Assembly (NCBI GenBank): GCA_003260075.1
Contig: QLIY01000510.1
Coordinates: forward strand, 5,908 to 69,907
Length of the DNA stretch: 64,000 bases
Origin: Phallusia mammillata
Taxonomy: Eukaryota > Chordata > Ascidiacea > Phlebobranchia > Ascidiidae
Direction: 5' to 3'
The position numbers and the translations under genes are program-made. Below, in pieces: positions 11,872 to 24,735 of this stretch (position 1 is its first letter; the number at the start of each line of letters is the position of its first letter). The notes under the pieces are model-generated. The model searched no databases, was not told the DNA's origin, and was given only the letters and a program-made list of their open reading frames with translations.

Positions 11872-13248
11872 GATTTTTTTTTGTCGGTAAATAGTTAATG
11901 CACTGATGGGTGATGGCACACAAAACTCTGTCGACAGCCCGTTTGGTTGCATGCCTACACCGAATCGGAACGATTGCCTTTTTTCTTTCCTCTCGTTTCA
12001 TATGGCGTATTTGTAGTACATTGTGTCATTTTGTTTTTACCTCGAATAAACACCTCGCTACATTTGGTAACCCTAAGCTTGCAAAAGCAATTAAAACATG
12101 CGCACTTGTAGTTCGAACACAAGGCACCAAGTTTTTTTTAATTTCTTCGTGTAGATCAGGCGCCCTGGACCATTCGGCCGTTTACCCAAACACACGAGTG
12201 AGTCTTTCGTCCTCAAGTGGCTATTTTGAACAGTTTTCTTAGTAGGGGGTTTCCCGAGAAGATTTGTTTGTAAAGAACTTTTAAGCGTGGGTGATTCAAA
12301 ACAACATATAAATAATCTGTACCCTGTTTTAATTAAGTCGCAAGATTGTGCGCATTATGTTTAGGCTTACATGCTTTTAGAAAATAAATATTACTAGAAA
12401 TTTGGTGAATAGTGTTTTGTTAAAATACAGTGTATTTCGCGCGGCGAAATTCGCGGCCTTTCCTACAGATGGTTTTTAGGCATTCCCCTGACTGTATGCA
12501 CTAGCAATGATGGCATAAAGCCGTAAACACATAATAATTTACCGTGGTGCACAATGAACTATTTTCAAATGGTTTTCTTAGTTTTAGGAGGCAAACTTTT
12601 ACCAGATTGTAAAGAATGTAGGATTTATTCTCATCGCCACTTTTATATCAAATATCACAAACTAAGAATGTAGAAAAATTGTTTATGGGTCCTTTTGGTG
12701 GCATATTGTCGAGTTGGAGTGGCAATGTATATAAAAAAATTTAAGCAAAGAATACTTCTTTAATCCATAACTGCCAGAGCTTGTGTAGACAAAAAATATT
12801 TTAGTGCAAATGTTCCAACAATCAACAAAAAATGTTTGAACCAAAAATTTTATGAACATACTCAAGTAAAATTTTGAATTGTTCAAAGAAAATTGCAGTT
12901 AGGTGGAGCAGTTCCATGACCAGTGAAGCAAAACTAGTAAAACGTTTGTGTTTTATGTTTTGGATATTTTTGCTATTGCTTTGTAAATCTTTCAGGGAAA
13001 TTATCAAATAAACTGTCACTATCATTAAATCTACTTGTAAACAAACCATTAAATAACTCAAAAAGTTTTGTATCAAAATAGTTTCTTGTTTAAAAATTTA
13101 CATTTCAATATGTTACTTTTATCCTGTTTTATTTGTAGGCGATATATTTTGCCTTTGATGTACACCATAATTTTTTATGTGTTGCTGTGTCCACATTTGA
13201 GTCAACAAATAAACACAAATTCATATCACATTTATTCTTTTCATTTTT
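11872..13248. other. Intergenic, no gene seen
   Basis: The space between the plus-strand claudin-like gene and the minus-strand MS4A array. A 110-codon plus-strand open stretch (11910-12242) has random-looking composition and no recognisable domain. Minus-strand open stretches at 12683-13076 are low-complexity. Confidence 0.45.
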
Positions 13249-16204
13249 CTACTTTTCCTGCAATTCAAAGCAGTGTTGCATTATTAAATTTACCCAAAAT
13301 CAATTTTTAAACTATGATTAAATTAAAATGTTTGTTTAAAATATATTTGCAGAATTAATTATTTTGCACAATGCAAATATGATGGGTAATCTGTTTTTGC
13401 AAATGGAAATTGCAATTGAAGTATTAACTGGTTAAGGTAAAGGTCAAATAAGATTGGTTAACATACTTACTGTGTATATTGGAGGTGGTTGCAATGGCAT
13501 CTGTTGTACTGGATATGGATTGTTATGGGAAATCTAAGCAAGTGCAGAAAGACAATTTATAAATGTAATTTAGAGTGTGTTAAAACAATGTAATAAAATT
13601 TTACATAAAGATAATGGGCTTTTTCACTGCCATTTTTGTTAATAATGTACAATGCATATTAACAGCAATATCACATTTTGTAATAAAGTTTTCGTACCTA
13701 GACATGTAAGGTTCAACGACACTTCATAACTGTATTTTCATGTGCCAGATGCCTAATTTATCAGTACTGTAGTATGAGTAACAGAATGTGGAAAGCTAAG
13801 TTAAAAGTGAACTTACCATATTGCCTGGTTGAACAACAGTAAACCCTCCTTGAGGTAAGTTTTGTTGAACTTGTCCCATTACATTCTGAGTAATAGGATC
13901 TGTGTCGCACTGTGCTGTTAAAATGGGCCTCAGTGAAATATTAAAAATTAAACCAAAGGCCTGCTTCGGATTTTTTTAATATGATTACCTTGTACAAATT
14001 GCTGAGTAGGCATATTTGGTACCACTTGCATCTGTCTGTTTAATACTTGAACAGTTTGAAATTGATTCTGCTAAAATAAAACAAAAAAACATTTGGAGCA
14101 TGTTTTGGCATTGTGATTAAACCAAAGTGACCATTTTTACCATAGGTAGTTGCACTCCACAACAAACATCAGCACAACAATATGCTGCTTGAATGATAGC
14201 AATTACCATTTCTGTAAATGCAACAATCACCAATAAACTGTGGAAGGTGATTTGGGCATTCTGAAAATAAAGGTAAGCTGTGTGTCACTTTCACCACTAA
14301 AGTTAACTATTGTGTTAGGGTAATGGTTGATTATCATTTAACGTAATTTGGTACAACTATGCATATGGTGCGACACATTTGTTCCAAACTAATGCTGATC
14401 TGATGTGGCTTTTGTTAATTCAGTTTTTACATGGTTATGTTCATTTACACCAGTGGTTCTTAACAGGTGGAAAATTTAGTGTATGCAGAGGGAAATTGTG
14501 CAAATCAGGGGTCACCAAACTCCGGTCCATGGGTCAGATCGGCCTTGAGTCGTTTAAACATAATTTTCTTTACAAAAGTATTACCACAACAATATTAAAG
14601 ACCAATTTCACTTAGTATCACAAAATTATTTCAATCGAAGAATACATTTTCTGTTGTAGGACACAAAACATCAATAAAAAACAACAGAGGGGGGAATTCG
14701 AGCTTGGTGATTGATTTAGTGGGAAACTATACCAAAAAGGTTAAGAACCACTGATTTACACAAATAGCAAACCACAACCTTTGAACTATTTTTTTTTTAC
14801 TTTGTTGCACAATAACCCAGCATTCCCATTTTTAACAACATTAGAGTTTTTTGCAATCTACATAGTACAACTTTAGCGCTATAATGCAAATAAAATATTG
14901 GCTTTAAATATCATTATCGGCCTACTTTAATGTTGATAATTGGTATCAGGATCAGCCTTTAAAAAACCCATATTGGTCTAACTCTATTGAACACCACAAA
15001 AAGTCATAGCATATTATATTTTTATGAAATCCTACCTGGTTTGATTCATTGTAATAGAATGGGGAATATTCTGTGAATTCACCATTGTAGTAAGAGTAGC
15101 TATAATAGTAGCTTGTGTTTATTGAGGAAATAATAGCTGCAGGAATTTCTGTGCTAAACATAACAGCTGCTAGCAATGCAGAAAAAATGTGTAGTACCAT
15201 GGAAGTGTTTATCTGTAATAATGTAAAAATTGCAGTCACTCGTGGTCATAATTTAGTGGGGGGTTTTCTTCAATTTTGATATTTTGAATCTTTGCAGTCA
15301 TTAATCTTGCATTTTATTTGTTTATTAATATGTTTTACATTCTGAAGAAGTTTTAGGTATACACATTTGACAAACCACTGCCTATCTATGTTAATTCTAA
15401 TGTGTATGATATTAAGACAAAAAAATCAAACTCACCCGACATTTAGATGGCTTCAATCCTACACCAATTCCAAAACTGCCTCCAAACACAATCTTTATGA
15501 CAAGACAACCAGTTTTTTATAATTTAATTGTATTGGTACTCACAATAAAACAAAATGCTTACAAATGCACCTGCCCAAATTCCCATTGACACATGTGCAA
15601 AAACATGAGATAAGTCTCTAAAAATTCCAGCAAGGATGTTTAGTACTATTCCGAAAACAATACAACAAACTCCTAGTACAACTTGAGTAATCTGGAAAAA
15701 AATATTGCAGCTTAATCTTGAATTGTTTGTTTGTGTTCTTCATTACATGTCTTTATGCTGTTTGAAATTTGTAAATTTAAGCTGTTTGAAGTTTTTAGAA
15801 AATTTTTGTACACATATCCCAAAACACCAGTGGCCAAGATTCACAGAAAAAACAGTTGTTTTCGGCATATAATTTTGAGATTTACCTGTTGTAGTTTTTA
15901 CATTATCACTGAACCCTAATTTTTGCATAGCATGTGAAAGGCTGTTGATTGTTAGAAGTTTAAAACAGGTAAATTATATTTTAAACTTAGTTTGTACACA
16001 CAATGTTAAATTTATACATTTTAAGACTAATACAATAAACAATAAACCTTGTTTCAATGATGTTTAAATTAATTTTTGAAAAATGTGTTTATGAGTACTT
16101 ACCCCTAACCACTTGTGCACTTTTGGAAATTTTGTTCTAACAAACCCACTGTGCTGAACAGGCCTGTTAGCTTCCTGCATATCTGCATTACAACAGTCAC
16201 ACAT
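13249..16204 (-). CDS. MS4A/CD20-like four-TM protein, gene 1
   Basis: Exons 16103-16204, 15563-15691, 15436-15492, 15036-15212, 14141-14260, 13989-14070, 13817-13914 and 13471-13533 join cleanly. A tentative last exon 13249-13257 (Glu-Lys-stop) sits just before a minus-strand AATAAA. Predicted 278 residues. The N terminus is Cys-rich (MCDCC). It is followed by KVHKWLG and then ITQVVLGV, the MS4A-family join of a conserved LG to TM1. TM2 spans the exon 2-3 joint (GIWAGAF then GGSFGIG). TM3 is in exon 4, with a long Tyr-rich extracellular loop. TM4 in exon 5 ends in the AAYCCADVCC motif. The tail is rich in Gln, Asn and Pro. The family (PF04103 type) is plasma-membrane; the ligand or partner is unknown. 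The last exon is uncertain. Confidence 0.82.
14451..14753. mobile_element. Non-autonomous hAT-type element (303 bp)
   Basis: The ends are CAGTGGTTCTTAAC and GGTTAAGAACCACTG. The flanks are perfect 8-bp copies of ATTTACAC (14443-14450 and 14754-14761). It is the same family as 5562-6078. It lies in the intron between exons 4 and 5 of MS4A-like gene 1. Confidence 0.9.
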
Positions 16205-16824
16205 CTTCACTTTTTTGTAATAATTACCAGCTTCAATTGATTATTTCAACTTTCCTGAGTATAGTATGGTATTGTGATGTAATAATGGTATCTTTAATCC
16301 TTTGTTTTACCACTGTTGTTATCAATTAAGTGTTAAATTTATTACAAGTTTTCAAAATTAATAAATACAAATACAAAAAAATCAAATATAATTTTAATTT
16401 GCAGCTTTTTATCGACCAAATTTTTACCTCTCAAAACATCAGTCAAATGTATTTGCATGAGTTTTATTGGCATGATGGTGGTAATTTGAATTGCATGTGT
16501 TCTGTATTGTTTGTGTTTATTGAACTTTGCTTTTTGCATTTCATGATCAATTTTAGTGGCATAAAATAATGGATTTATGAATAATGTAGCCAAATTAGTG
16601 GTAATGATTTATTCACAGAAGTATAATCAGTTCTGTCATCAGCTTCAGACATCTATTTTCCTAAAAAGCATTTATTTTTTAAGAACCAATTTTATTATGA
16701 AAAGTTTTTTTGTATTTAAAGTTTTATTAAACAGGGCTGTATAGTTTAACTTGCCCACTAAATGTGAAGGTACAGTAATATGCAATTGAAATGTGAATTT
16801 AATTGTTTTAAATTTCTAACTTAC

Positions 16825-19693
16825 TGTTTCTTGGGAAGGTTGTATGTTACCCTCGAGTTTGTCTTTTTGAAATGCTTGCGTTCCCTGGAATTTTTAGTGC
16901 CAAATTTGTAAAAAAACACTAATGGATTGTTGCATAAGTTATATATTAAACAGTATTAATTAAACAGTAGCAGTGGAACATAAAAATGTAAAAGTAGAAA
17001 GTTAGGGTGTAGGTATTAAAAAAAAGTTCAAAATTTATTTACTAATTTGAACCAGTTGCCATAGAAGCTTGGTATTATACTTTTGCAACAACACTTATTG
17101 TGCATTCCATACTAAATCTGAAAAACATTTTAAGCATAACTCAGCAGTTTACCTGCATTTCAATAGAAGTGTGGTTACTTTCTGGTAGCCTTAAACAAAT
17201 TGCAGGGTTAATTTGCCCCTGTGTCATTGCCTGGTTATTCGGTACATCTAAATGTAAAGCAATTGAATTTTTGCATGTGTTAAATGGGATGCATTTCATT
17301 TGGTTTTACTTGTTGGTAGGTATTGCCCTTGTGCAGGTGATGGTCCTCACATTACAATGTTTGCTGTTTGCTGTAAAATCAAAGTTTAATTTTTCCAGTT
17401 TTTTTTAGTATTTGGTTGTGTTTTTTTTTATAAAACCAAATTTTCAGTTTGCTAAATGACCAGGGGTAACAAAAAAATTGATTTTGGGGAAATTAGTTTT
17501 GGCTAATTGTTGTACTGTATTTCCGAAATTCCTACTCACAGACACCTCAGCTGGGCAACAGTTTGTTAGACAACAATAGACAGCATGTACATTTGCAATA
17601 ATCAATCTGAAAAATCCCAGGATAGCCAAAATACAGTGCAAGGCTAGATGTACATCCTGAAAGTGTAGTATTGATTTTGTATAACTTTTTTTTGGTATAG
17701 GTCATATGAGTTGTGTTATAAGTTAAATTTTTGTTTTGCGTTTGCAGAAAAATTTTATTTTCTACATTGGGTTTTATAAAACACCTTTTACCTGATTTGC
17801 CTTCAATATCCTAAAATGTTTTATGACAAAAAAAATTTACGGCAACTAGTGTCATTTTCGTTACTCACAAGCAGTTTGCAATAAATAGTTTATGTTTTGT
17901 AGGAAAGTATTGTCTGAATCTGGATTGAAGTGTAGTAAACTTGGATAATCCAATTTTTTTCTTAAACGGGTCTAGACAGTCTTTTCAATCTGAGTAGTTA
18001 ATAAATGTGTATCTTTTGAGTAAATTACATACACAACCTGATTCACTGGGCCTTTTTTAAAACATAAAATATTGAACATGAAATAGCAAAGGTGTTTGTA
18101 CCAGGTTTACTTTTCCTATGTCATTCTGTTCAAGTTTTGACACCAAAGTGGCAACCATACTCTCAACGCCAGTCAATATGGATGAAAATATTGCAGAGTA
18201 ACTGGTCAGCACTTGGGCACTTGCAACCTTCATATATGTGTAAAATATGGGCAAATATTTTTAGGCAACAAAATAATTATGGGTCCCCTTCCCTGAAGGG
18301 GACACATCTTGATTTTACTCGATTTGTTTGTTTGTTTTTTCTTTTTTTTTCTTTTTTTTCTTTCCTCCCTGAAGTTTGTCCACCCTCTTGCCATGAAATG
18401 TTTGATGGATTTGGATGAAACTTTCACAGATGGTAGATATAGTTATGTAGATGTGCCATCTGCTTCGTTTGTCATGACAACCCCAGTATTTACCCCGCTA
18501 GCCCCCCAAATGTAAAATGTTGTTGGTGCGCACCACAAACGTTAGTTTTGTGTGATGTTATAAAGCCAACCAGACATATGTTACTTGTGTTGGTGGGTTG
18601 TTTGGTGGATGTTTTTGCAGTTGACAGTTAGAGGGGTGTTAACACCCTAGTGACGTCAGAAGCATTGACGAATGTGGCTAATAACACCTCTAGTGGTCAA
18701 AATTTTAAACATTGTCAGAATTGGATAAAATTTTACATGACTGTTAACTGGGTCATTGTGATTTCATATTTTATACTTTTGGGTGTTGAACCCCATCAGT
18801 TACCCCACTAACCCCTAAAATGGGTGAGTTTTTTAAACGGTGTCGGAATTAGATGAAATTTGGACAGCTTGTAGAATTTGTCATTTATAGGTGTCAATCA
18901 TTGTGTTTAACCCTGTAGCCCCAATATTTACCCCTCTAGCCCCCTAAAAAGGGTGAATTTTTTAAACATTGTCCGAATTGGATGAAATTTGGACAGCTTA
19001 TAGAGTGTGCTACTTATAGTAGTTGTTTGTTATCTTCAACTTTGTCACCCCAACATTTACCCCACTAGCCCCCCGAAATGGGTCAATTGTTTAACAATGT
19101 CAGAATTGAATGAAATTTGGACAGCTTGTAGAGTGTGCATTTATAGGTGTAGAATGTTGTGTTTTACCCTGTTGCCCCAACATTTACCCCACTAGACCCC
19201 CAAAATGGTTCAATTTTTCAAACTATGTCTGAATTAAATGAAATTTGGACAGCTTGTACAGTGCACCATTTATAGGTGTTGATTCTTGTGTTCAACCCTG
19301 TAGCTGTTACATGACCCTGTATTATTGTGTTATAGGAGCTGATTGTTGTGTTTTAGCTTTTTTTCTCTTACAACACCCGACTTTCTCATGGTTATCTCTT
19401 GAAATGTATTATTTACAACTTTGCATGTGTGGGGACCCATGAGTTTTTGCTTGCAGAAACAACCAAGGTTATAAAAGACAATGGATGATATGGGACCCAA
19501 TATAAAATAAGTGTAGAAAATATGTGTTATAGTGTATATGCAAGGGCAAAATTTTAATTGAAAATTATACACTTTGTATGTGTTTAGACTTACAACTTAC
19601 TGTTTGTGTACTTACCCCCACAGTTTTAAACTCTTTGTTTAATTTCCTGATGTAATTCTTGTTGAATTTCTTGAATGACAGGTTGTGCACCAT
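16825..19693 (-). pseudogene. MS4A/CD20-like gene 2, broken
   Basis: Recognisable exons: exon 1 at 19616-19693 (MVHNLSF...FKTVG), exon 4 at 18111-18227 (TM3; aligns residue for residue with exon 4 of gene 4), exon 5 at 17540-17656 (TM4 with YCCLTNCC), a 61-nt tail exon at about 17330-17390, a 95-nt tail exon at 17153-17247 and a 60-nt exon at 16825-16884. Two lesions are visible. Exons 2 and 3, carrying TM1 and TM2, are missing: the gap between exons 1 and 4 is filled by a ~1.2 kb transposable element. The 61-nt tail exon keeps its ancestral phase but has an in-frame TGA at codon 8. The terminal exon was not resolved. It may still be transcribed, but a normal four-TM protein is not possible from this sequence. 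Confidence 0.75.
18279..19502. mobile_element. 1.2 kb element with internal tandem repeats, in MS4A-like gene 2
   Basis: It begins ATGGGTCCCCTTCC and ends near GGGACCCAT...ATATGGGACCCAAT. The same left and right ends recur at 29093-30068. From about 18480 to 19330 it contains four to five repeats of 121-131 bp. Each has a TTTACCCCACTAGCCCCC block, an AATTTTTTAAAC block and a GATGAAATTTGGACAGCTT block. No transposase was seen and the target duplication is unclear. It occupies exactly the space where exons 2 and 3 should lie. Confidence 0.75.
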
Positions 19694-21225
19694 AACCAAA
19701 AGAATTTATTTCCAAAGTCATTATTAACAACTTAAATGCTTTTTGGTTCACAGTTTTAAAACACTATGCTAATAAAGATAGCAACTTTGACAGTTGAAAT
19801 GGCATAATTTGAAAAAGGGTCCATCATCAAAAAATGGAATGACATATTTTTAACTATTTTAAAAAAACATGTGATAGCTGGGATATGTTACTTTTTAGTG
19901 GTTTTTTTTTGTGTGGTCCATGAAGGAGAAAATACTAATGATGATAAATTGCCAGTTGCAACTAAAGCTTGTCTGAAACAACAGAGCTCTTATAAAATAA
20001 AAGGAAAATCACAATATCTGATCTGAGATTTTAATTTGTTTGTCCCACAATTTTCCCTGACTAAGAAAAAAAGTTATTAGATAACCTGAACACTGTTGCT
20101 AGTATAATATTAAAAAGTGCTACAGGAATAAGCAACTAAAAAAAAGTGACACAATCCTTGATACAGTATTTAGGAACAAGATTACTCCTAATCCCTAAAG
20201 ATTCTGTGCAACAATGAACAACAGTGTAATTGCATCAAACACTTCCAACTGGCATTTTGTGACTTGTTTTATCCTAAGATTATGTCATTTAATTACTTTT
20301 TCTTGTGATAGGTTTATAACAATTTATGTAAGGAAGTCAAACTGGAATAATTATTAACCTTTTCTGATTCCAAACCATGTTTGCATGTAACAAAATGCCC
20401 ATAAACTGCAACCACTATTGCTGTTTAAAACAAGGGGTTGCAAATATGATTTTTAAAGTTGTGCTTACCTCACAAAAAGGCCAATTTCTATTGTTAACTT
20501 AAAGGTTGAAGTAATCTAGAAAATTTGTTCCCACAAACATGCTTTTTTGTATTTAAAAAAAAAACATGTTTGGAAAGGATAGGTTTGTGCAATATTTCAT
20601 GAGTATATTTTTGAGATTACTTTAAACTTTTGTTTTTTTACCATTAAGTTTTGAGTGTTTCATTTACATTTTGAGATTTTGCATGGAAAGGTAATGTGTT
20701 TAAATTCTGGGGTTAATTCTGCATAAATTTGTGTCCATTTTGAGATGTATTGATATTAATTTACTACTTTTCTTCTTTCTTCTGCTTATTTACTTGTATA
20801 TTGGGAGTAACTTTATAAAAACACGAAGCCATACACCAATGTCATTTGTTTAATTTAAAAATATTTAAGAAAACAAAATGAGTAAATTATTTTACAACGC
20901 TTGCACATAACTAAATTAGAAACAACATTTTAACGAAATTCCCACAAACATAGCACATTTAACAAAGTTTTTGTTCACTTGGTTAAGTTGTTCTTTGATT
21001 TACTGTAATCAGATTTTTAAAATATGGTTTAATTATTTCCGTTTCCACTTGTATTACCCCATATCTAAAAGTCCAAACAAATATTGTTTGCTGAAGTTAA
21101 AAATCAAACTATCTTTGTTTTTTATCTAAATTAAAGTTTGTTTTGACATGGTGATGTCATCACAAAGAATTGCTTTTGTGCTTACACAAGAATTTCACTT
21201 CAGTTTCAAAAAATTATCGCAGAAT
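19694..21225. other. Intergenic, no gene seen
   Basis: Sequence between MS4A-like genes 2 and 3; AT-rich, with no exon-like stretch carrying family motifs. Confidence 0.45.
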
Positions 21226-23776
21226 TCAATCAAGGGTCTTTTGTTCACAGCTTCCCTGAAATAAAAAAAAATTAAAGTCTATCCCAAAAGGAGCTTAAAT
21301 GCAGTTACTTACAGGGTGCTCCTGAACTTCAATCTGAGTTGTCTGTCGAACCATTTGGAATTGTGGTACTGCCTGAAGTTTCAACAATATTCTTGTTAGT
21401 GTTAGTGTATGTGTTTTGCTTCATTCAGTTAATACAGGAGGCAATGTTTTACTTTGTATTTTTTACTTTAGCTGATTTGCTTTTATACTTATTTGATCTC
21501 AAAAGACCTTTTTAATAAAAATGGGCAACATTTTTCAAACCAACCAAATTTTTTTTATACCCACTTTTAAATCAACCACTTCCAACTAACCAAACCAAAT
21601 GCTACATGGTGTGAACAGATTTTCTCATTATTCCAGAAAATTGCTTACCTGCATTGGAATTAAAGGGCTGATGCTTGCAACTGGTCCTTCCATGAACACA
21701 GGGTTTGCTTGACCTTGAGCTACAAACTGATTTTGACCTTGACCTCCTCCTAAGCATAACAAGATAAAGTTTAACTGTAATCAAAGTTTCAAATATGGTA
21801 TATAATGTGATTACCAGCTGGATAATGTTGGTAGTACTGCATTGAGTTTGCTGGTCCGGGTTGTTGGGTCATCATTATTTGCTAAAGGGTGACAACTTTA
21901 CTTTATATTAAAACAAATACTTTTTTAACATAGAACAGTTAACCAGGCCTTATGCCATTTCTTAACCTAAATCTGACTGCAAAGATCCAATGTAATTAAT
22001 CACTGATTGTTTAGAACAGTGGTTCCCAAACATTTTGACCACAACTTATTTTTTCTAAAAACATTTTTTGTGATTTCCTGAGACCCATGGGTATGCATTT
22101 TGAGTTTTCAGAAAAGTTATTGTACTGTGCCACATTTAGCCGATTTTTTAAAAATTCCAGGGGTTCCTGTACCCCCACACGAGTTTGTAGAAAAAATATA
22201 TATTAGTATATTATTATGTTTATATGCATAAATATATATATATATATATACTTTTCTATATTAACTATTCTAAACATGATGAATGTAGTAAAAACTTACA
22301 GGACTATTTATTTTACCTGTTTTGTCAATGGCTATATGTAGGCAGTGTCTGCCAGCTAGCCAGATTATCACATAACCTTACTATATTTTCCTACAGTGTT
22401 GCATGGTTAAAATTCTGAGCAATACTTACTCTGCAGCTGAATAAAAATAAACTATTAAGTGTTTTGAAATGGTGATTCACTGTAGTAATGTGCAGTTGTA
22501 AGCTCTAGTGGTTTAATTAGCTACTTTTTTGTTTGGAAGGTGTCAAACTTTTCCCACTAAACAAACAGTCATGTAGCCTGAAAATAGTTTTAAAAAAAAC
22601 ATTGGTTTAAATTGCCCACTTACAGTTGTTGGTGCAACTTCCCTTTTGCAACATGCTGCACAACTATAACAGGAATGTACAATGGCAACAATTAACTCAA
22701 CAAACCCAATCAGTATTAGTGATGAGTGCAATGCCATTTGACCAATCTAAGATAAACAGGTTAGTTGCAAGGCTAATAGCTGTCAAATTTGGTCTACTTG
22801 AGTTTTATAGCAAGATTTTGCTAACTTTTTATCACAGAAAATTGCATGCATATATTTAATTGTTTAAAATTCAAAATTTTAAAACTTACCAAAACATTTG
22901 GTGTGTAATAATAGTAGAAATAATTATAGTAAAGTGCCATAACAGCAAAGCATTCCAAGATAACCATAGTGCATGAAGATAGAGCTGAAAATATTGTAAC
23001 CACAATGGCACCTGTGACCTGTAAAACACAAGCATGTTAGCATTTTCAGATATTTACTTTACAAATGTCTTCTATCTAAACGAAAAGAAAAACACTAACC
23101 AAGCATACTGAACTGCTTTTTGACGATAATATTCCAAGAATTCCCCCAATCAATATCTATGAATATTTGTCAATATTGTATGTTATAAAAATTGTTATAA
23201 AAATTTGTAAGCCCTAACTTAGCCAGAGTTATTTTTCTGTACATTTCTATGTTTACTTACATCATTATTTCCACAAAGTAAGTTATGAAAATAAAATCAC
23301 TGAATATTTTTAAAATTTAATAGTGTAGTAAACTAGTATGGCATCAGCCTCATAGTAACATCAGATACTCACAAACAAGCCAGTCCAAATTCCAGTAGCC
23401 AAATATGACGAAACGTCATAGAAACCATAAAAAAGAGTAAGAAAAAGAGCAGTCACCCCAATAACAATTGATAGACTCCCCAATAGAGTCTGAGTAATCT
23501 TAACATATAAATATGTTAAAGCTAAATTGTTTCAAACTAAAGCTACAATACATTAAAGTATTATGAACTGTATTAGTATTGTGATGTGATAACTTGATTA
23601 CAAAACCTTTTTTAAGTACAAATGATTTAATTACAACAAAAATAAAATACAAATTTTTCTTTGAAAATTTCACAAAATTTACTTACCCCCAATGATTTGA
23701 AAACACCTGCATATCTTATTGGAGGTTGTACAATTGGTTGCCCATAGTAACCTGCATAATTATTATCAAGGGCCAT
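21226..23776 (-). CDS. MS4A/CD20-like four-TM protein, gene 3
   Basis: Nine exons: 23687-23776, 23373-23498, 23100-23156, 22890-23018, 22624-22746, 21815-21881, 21649-21749, 21313-21372, 21226-21255. They total 783 nt, 260 residues, with a consistent phase and a TGA stop. The N terminus is MALDNNYAGYY, then a Pro/Gln stretch and FKSLG. TM1 starts ITQTLLGSLSIVIG. TM2 spans the exon 2-3 joint (GIWTGLF then GGILGIL). TM3 in exon 4 is followed by a Tyr-rich loop (YYNYFYYYY). TM4 in exon 5 ends CYSCAACC. The tail (176-260) is rich in Gly, Gln and Asn (GGGQGQNQ, VAQGQANP) and ends CEQKTLD. Unlike genes 4 and 5, its N terminus lacks the Cys cluster. A relic of a similar first exon lies at 31462-31551. 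Confidence 0.87.
22019..22185. mobile_element. Probable hAT-type remnant
   Basis: The left end CAGTGGTTCCCAAAC is typical of hAT. The right end and target duplication are poorly conserved. In the intron between exons 5 and 6 of MS4A-like gene 3, next to a short TA microsatellite at about 22230-22250. Confidence 0.4.
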
Positions 23777-24089
23777 GACAATCAACAAATAAACCTTACA
23801 AGTATATGAAACTGCAAACATGCACTTGACTGGTAAGTAAACTCAGTAGTAAAATGTATGACATTTTTTGTTTTGGCAAAAAATAATGTGCATTCTTCTT
23901 TTGCATTATGCAATATAGTTGATGCCTAATTTTTTTGCTACTGCACTGCATTGTTTCTCACTAAGAGTTTAAAAGTTCTATAAAAAAGAAAATGGAAAAA
24001 TATTGCCTAAAGTAAGGACTGATTTTTTTAAAATGGAGGCTTTGCTGTAAATACTCTTCTGACACCATCCTTTGGTAGGGTGCCAAGTA

Positions 24090-24733
24090 GGGGAGATGCG
24101 GGACCATTGGGCCAAAATTCAGTTTTTCATGACTATTTCTTTGAGTTCGAAAGAAAAATTGCCATTGAACACCTGTACTAATACTACACGTTTTAACACA
24201 CTTACACAAGGGCATAACTTTCTTATTTGGAAATGAGTTGGCAAGATATTCCGTTTTAAAAATTACAAAAAATATGGCTCAAAGGTCCTTACCCTTGGGG
24301 ACCATTGAGCCTCGCATAAATGACCTTTGGGCCAGTATTTTCATGTGATATTCTGGACCATTAAACCACGCATGAGGGAGCTAAAACTTATCTTACTGAA
24401 CTATGTTACACAGATTAACTTAAGAAATACTAATGCTCATCTAACGCTACAATTAACTAACTAATATCCTGCAAACTTCGTGTTTTAACTAGCTTTCTCT
24501 TATAAAGAAATTACAAAAATGTAAAGGAGCAAAATATTTACTTTCAAGCTGCGAAAACTTAGTTATGCTCACAGTTTCTTCTGTAAGTGACTGACCTTCT
24601 TGTTGTTACAGCTTTAAAACTATTGCAACACAAGTACTTTAACGTATGACTGAGAATACGCTACAGCGGCCAGTTTGAGAGAAACGCATGATGGCCCAAA
24701 GGTCCTTCATGCCCAATGGTCCCGCATCTCCCC
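24090..24733. mobile_element. TA-flanked MITE (644 bp)
   Basis: Inverted ends GGGGAGATGCGGGACCATTG and CAATGGTCCCGCATCTCCCC are flanked by TA on both sides (24088-24089, 24734-24735). This fits a Tc1/mariner-class non-autonomous element. The interior repeats GGGACCATTGAGCC-like words. It lies upstream of MS4A-like gene 3. Confidence 0.8.
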
Positions 24734-24735
24734 TA

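Noticed and set aside
11910-12242. 110-codon plus-strand open frame
   Set aside because: No domain, signal or splice logic; it lies after the poly(A) signal of claudin-like gene 3.
17790-17815. Possible 19-nt exon (DIEGKS) between exons 4 and 5 of MS4A-like gene 2
   Set aside because: It would break the phase-0 joint conserved in the paralogues; probably chance splice-like signals.
22425-22445. Possible 7-nt micro-exon in MS4A-like gene 3
   Set aside because: Genes 3, 4 and 5 join exon 5 to the tail exon directly in phase 0; an extra 7 nt would shift the frame.
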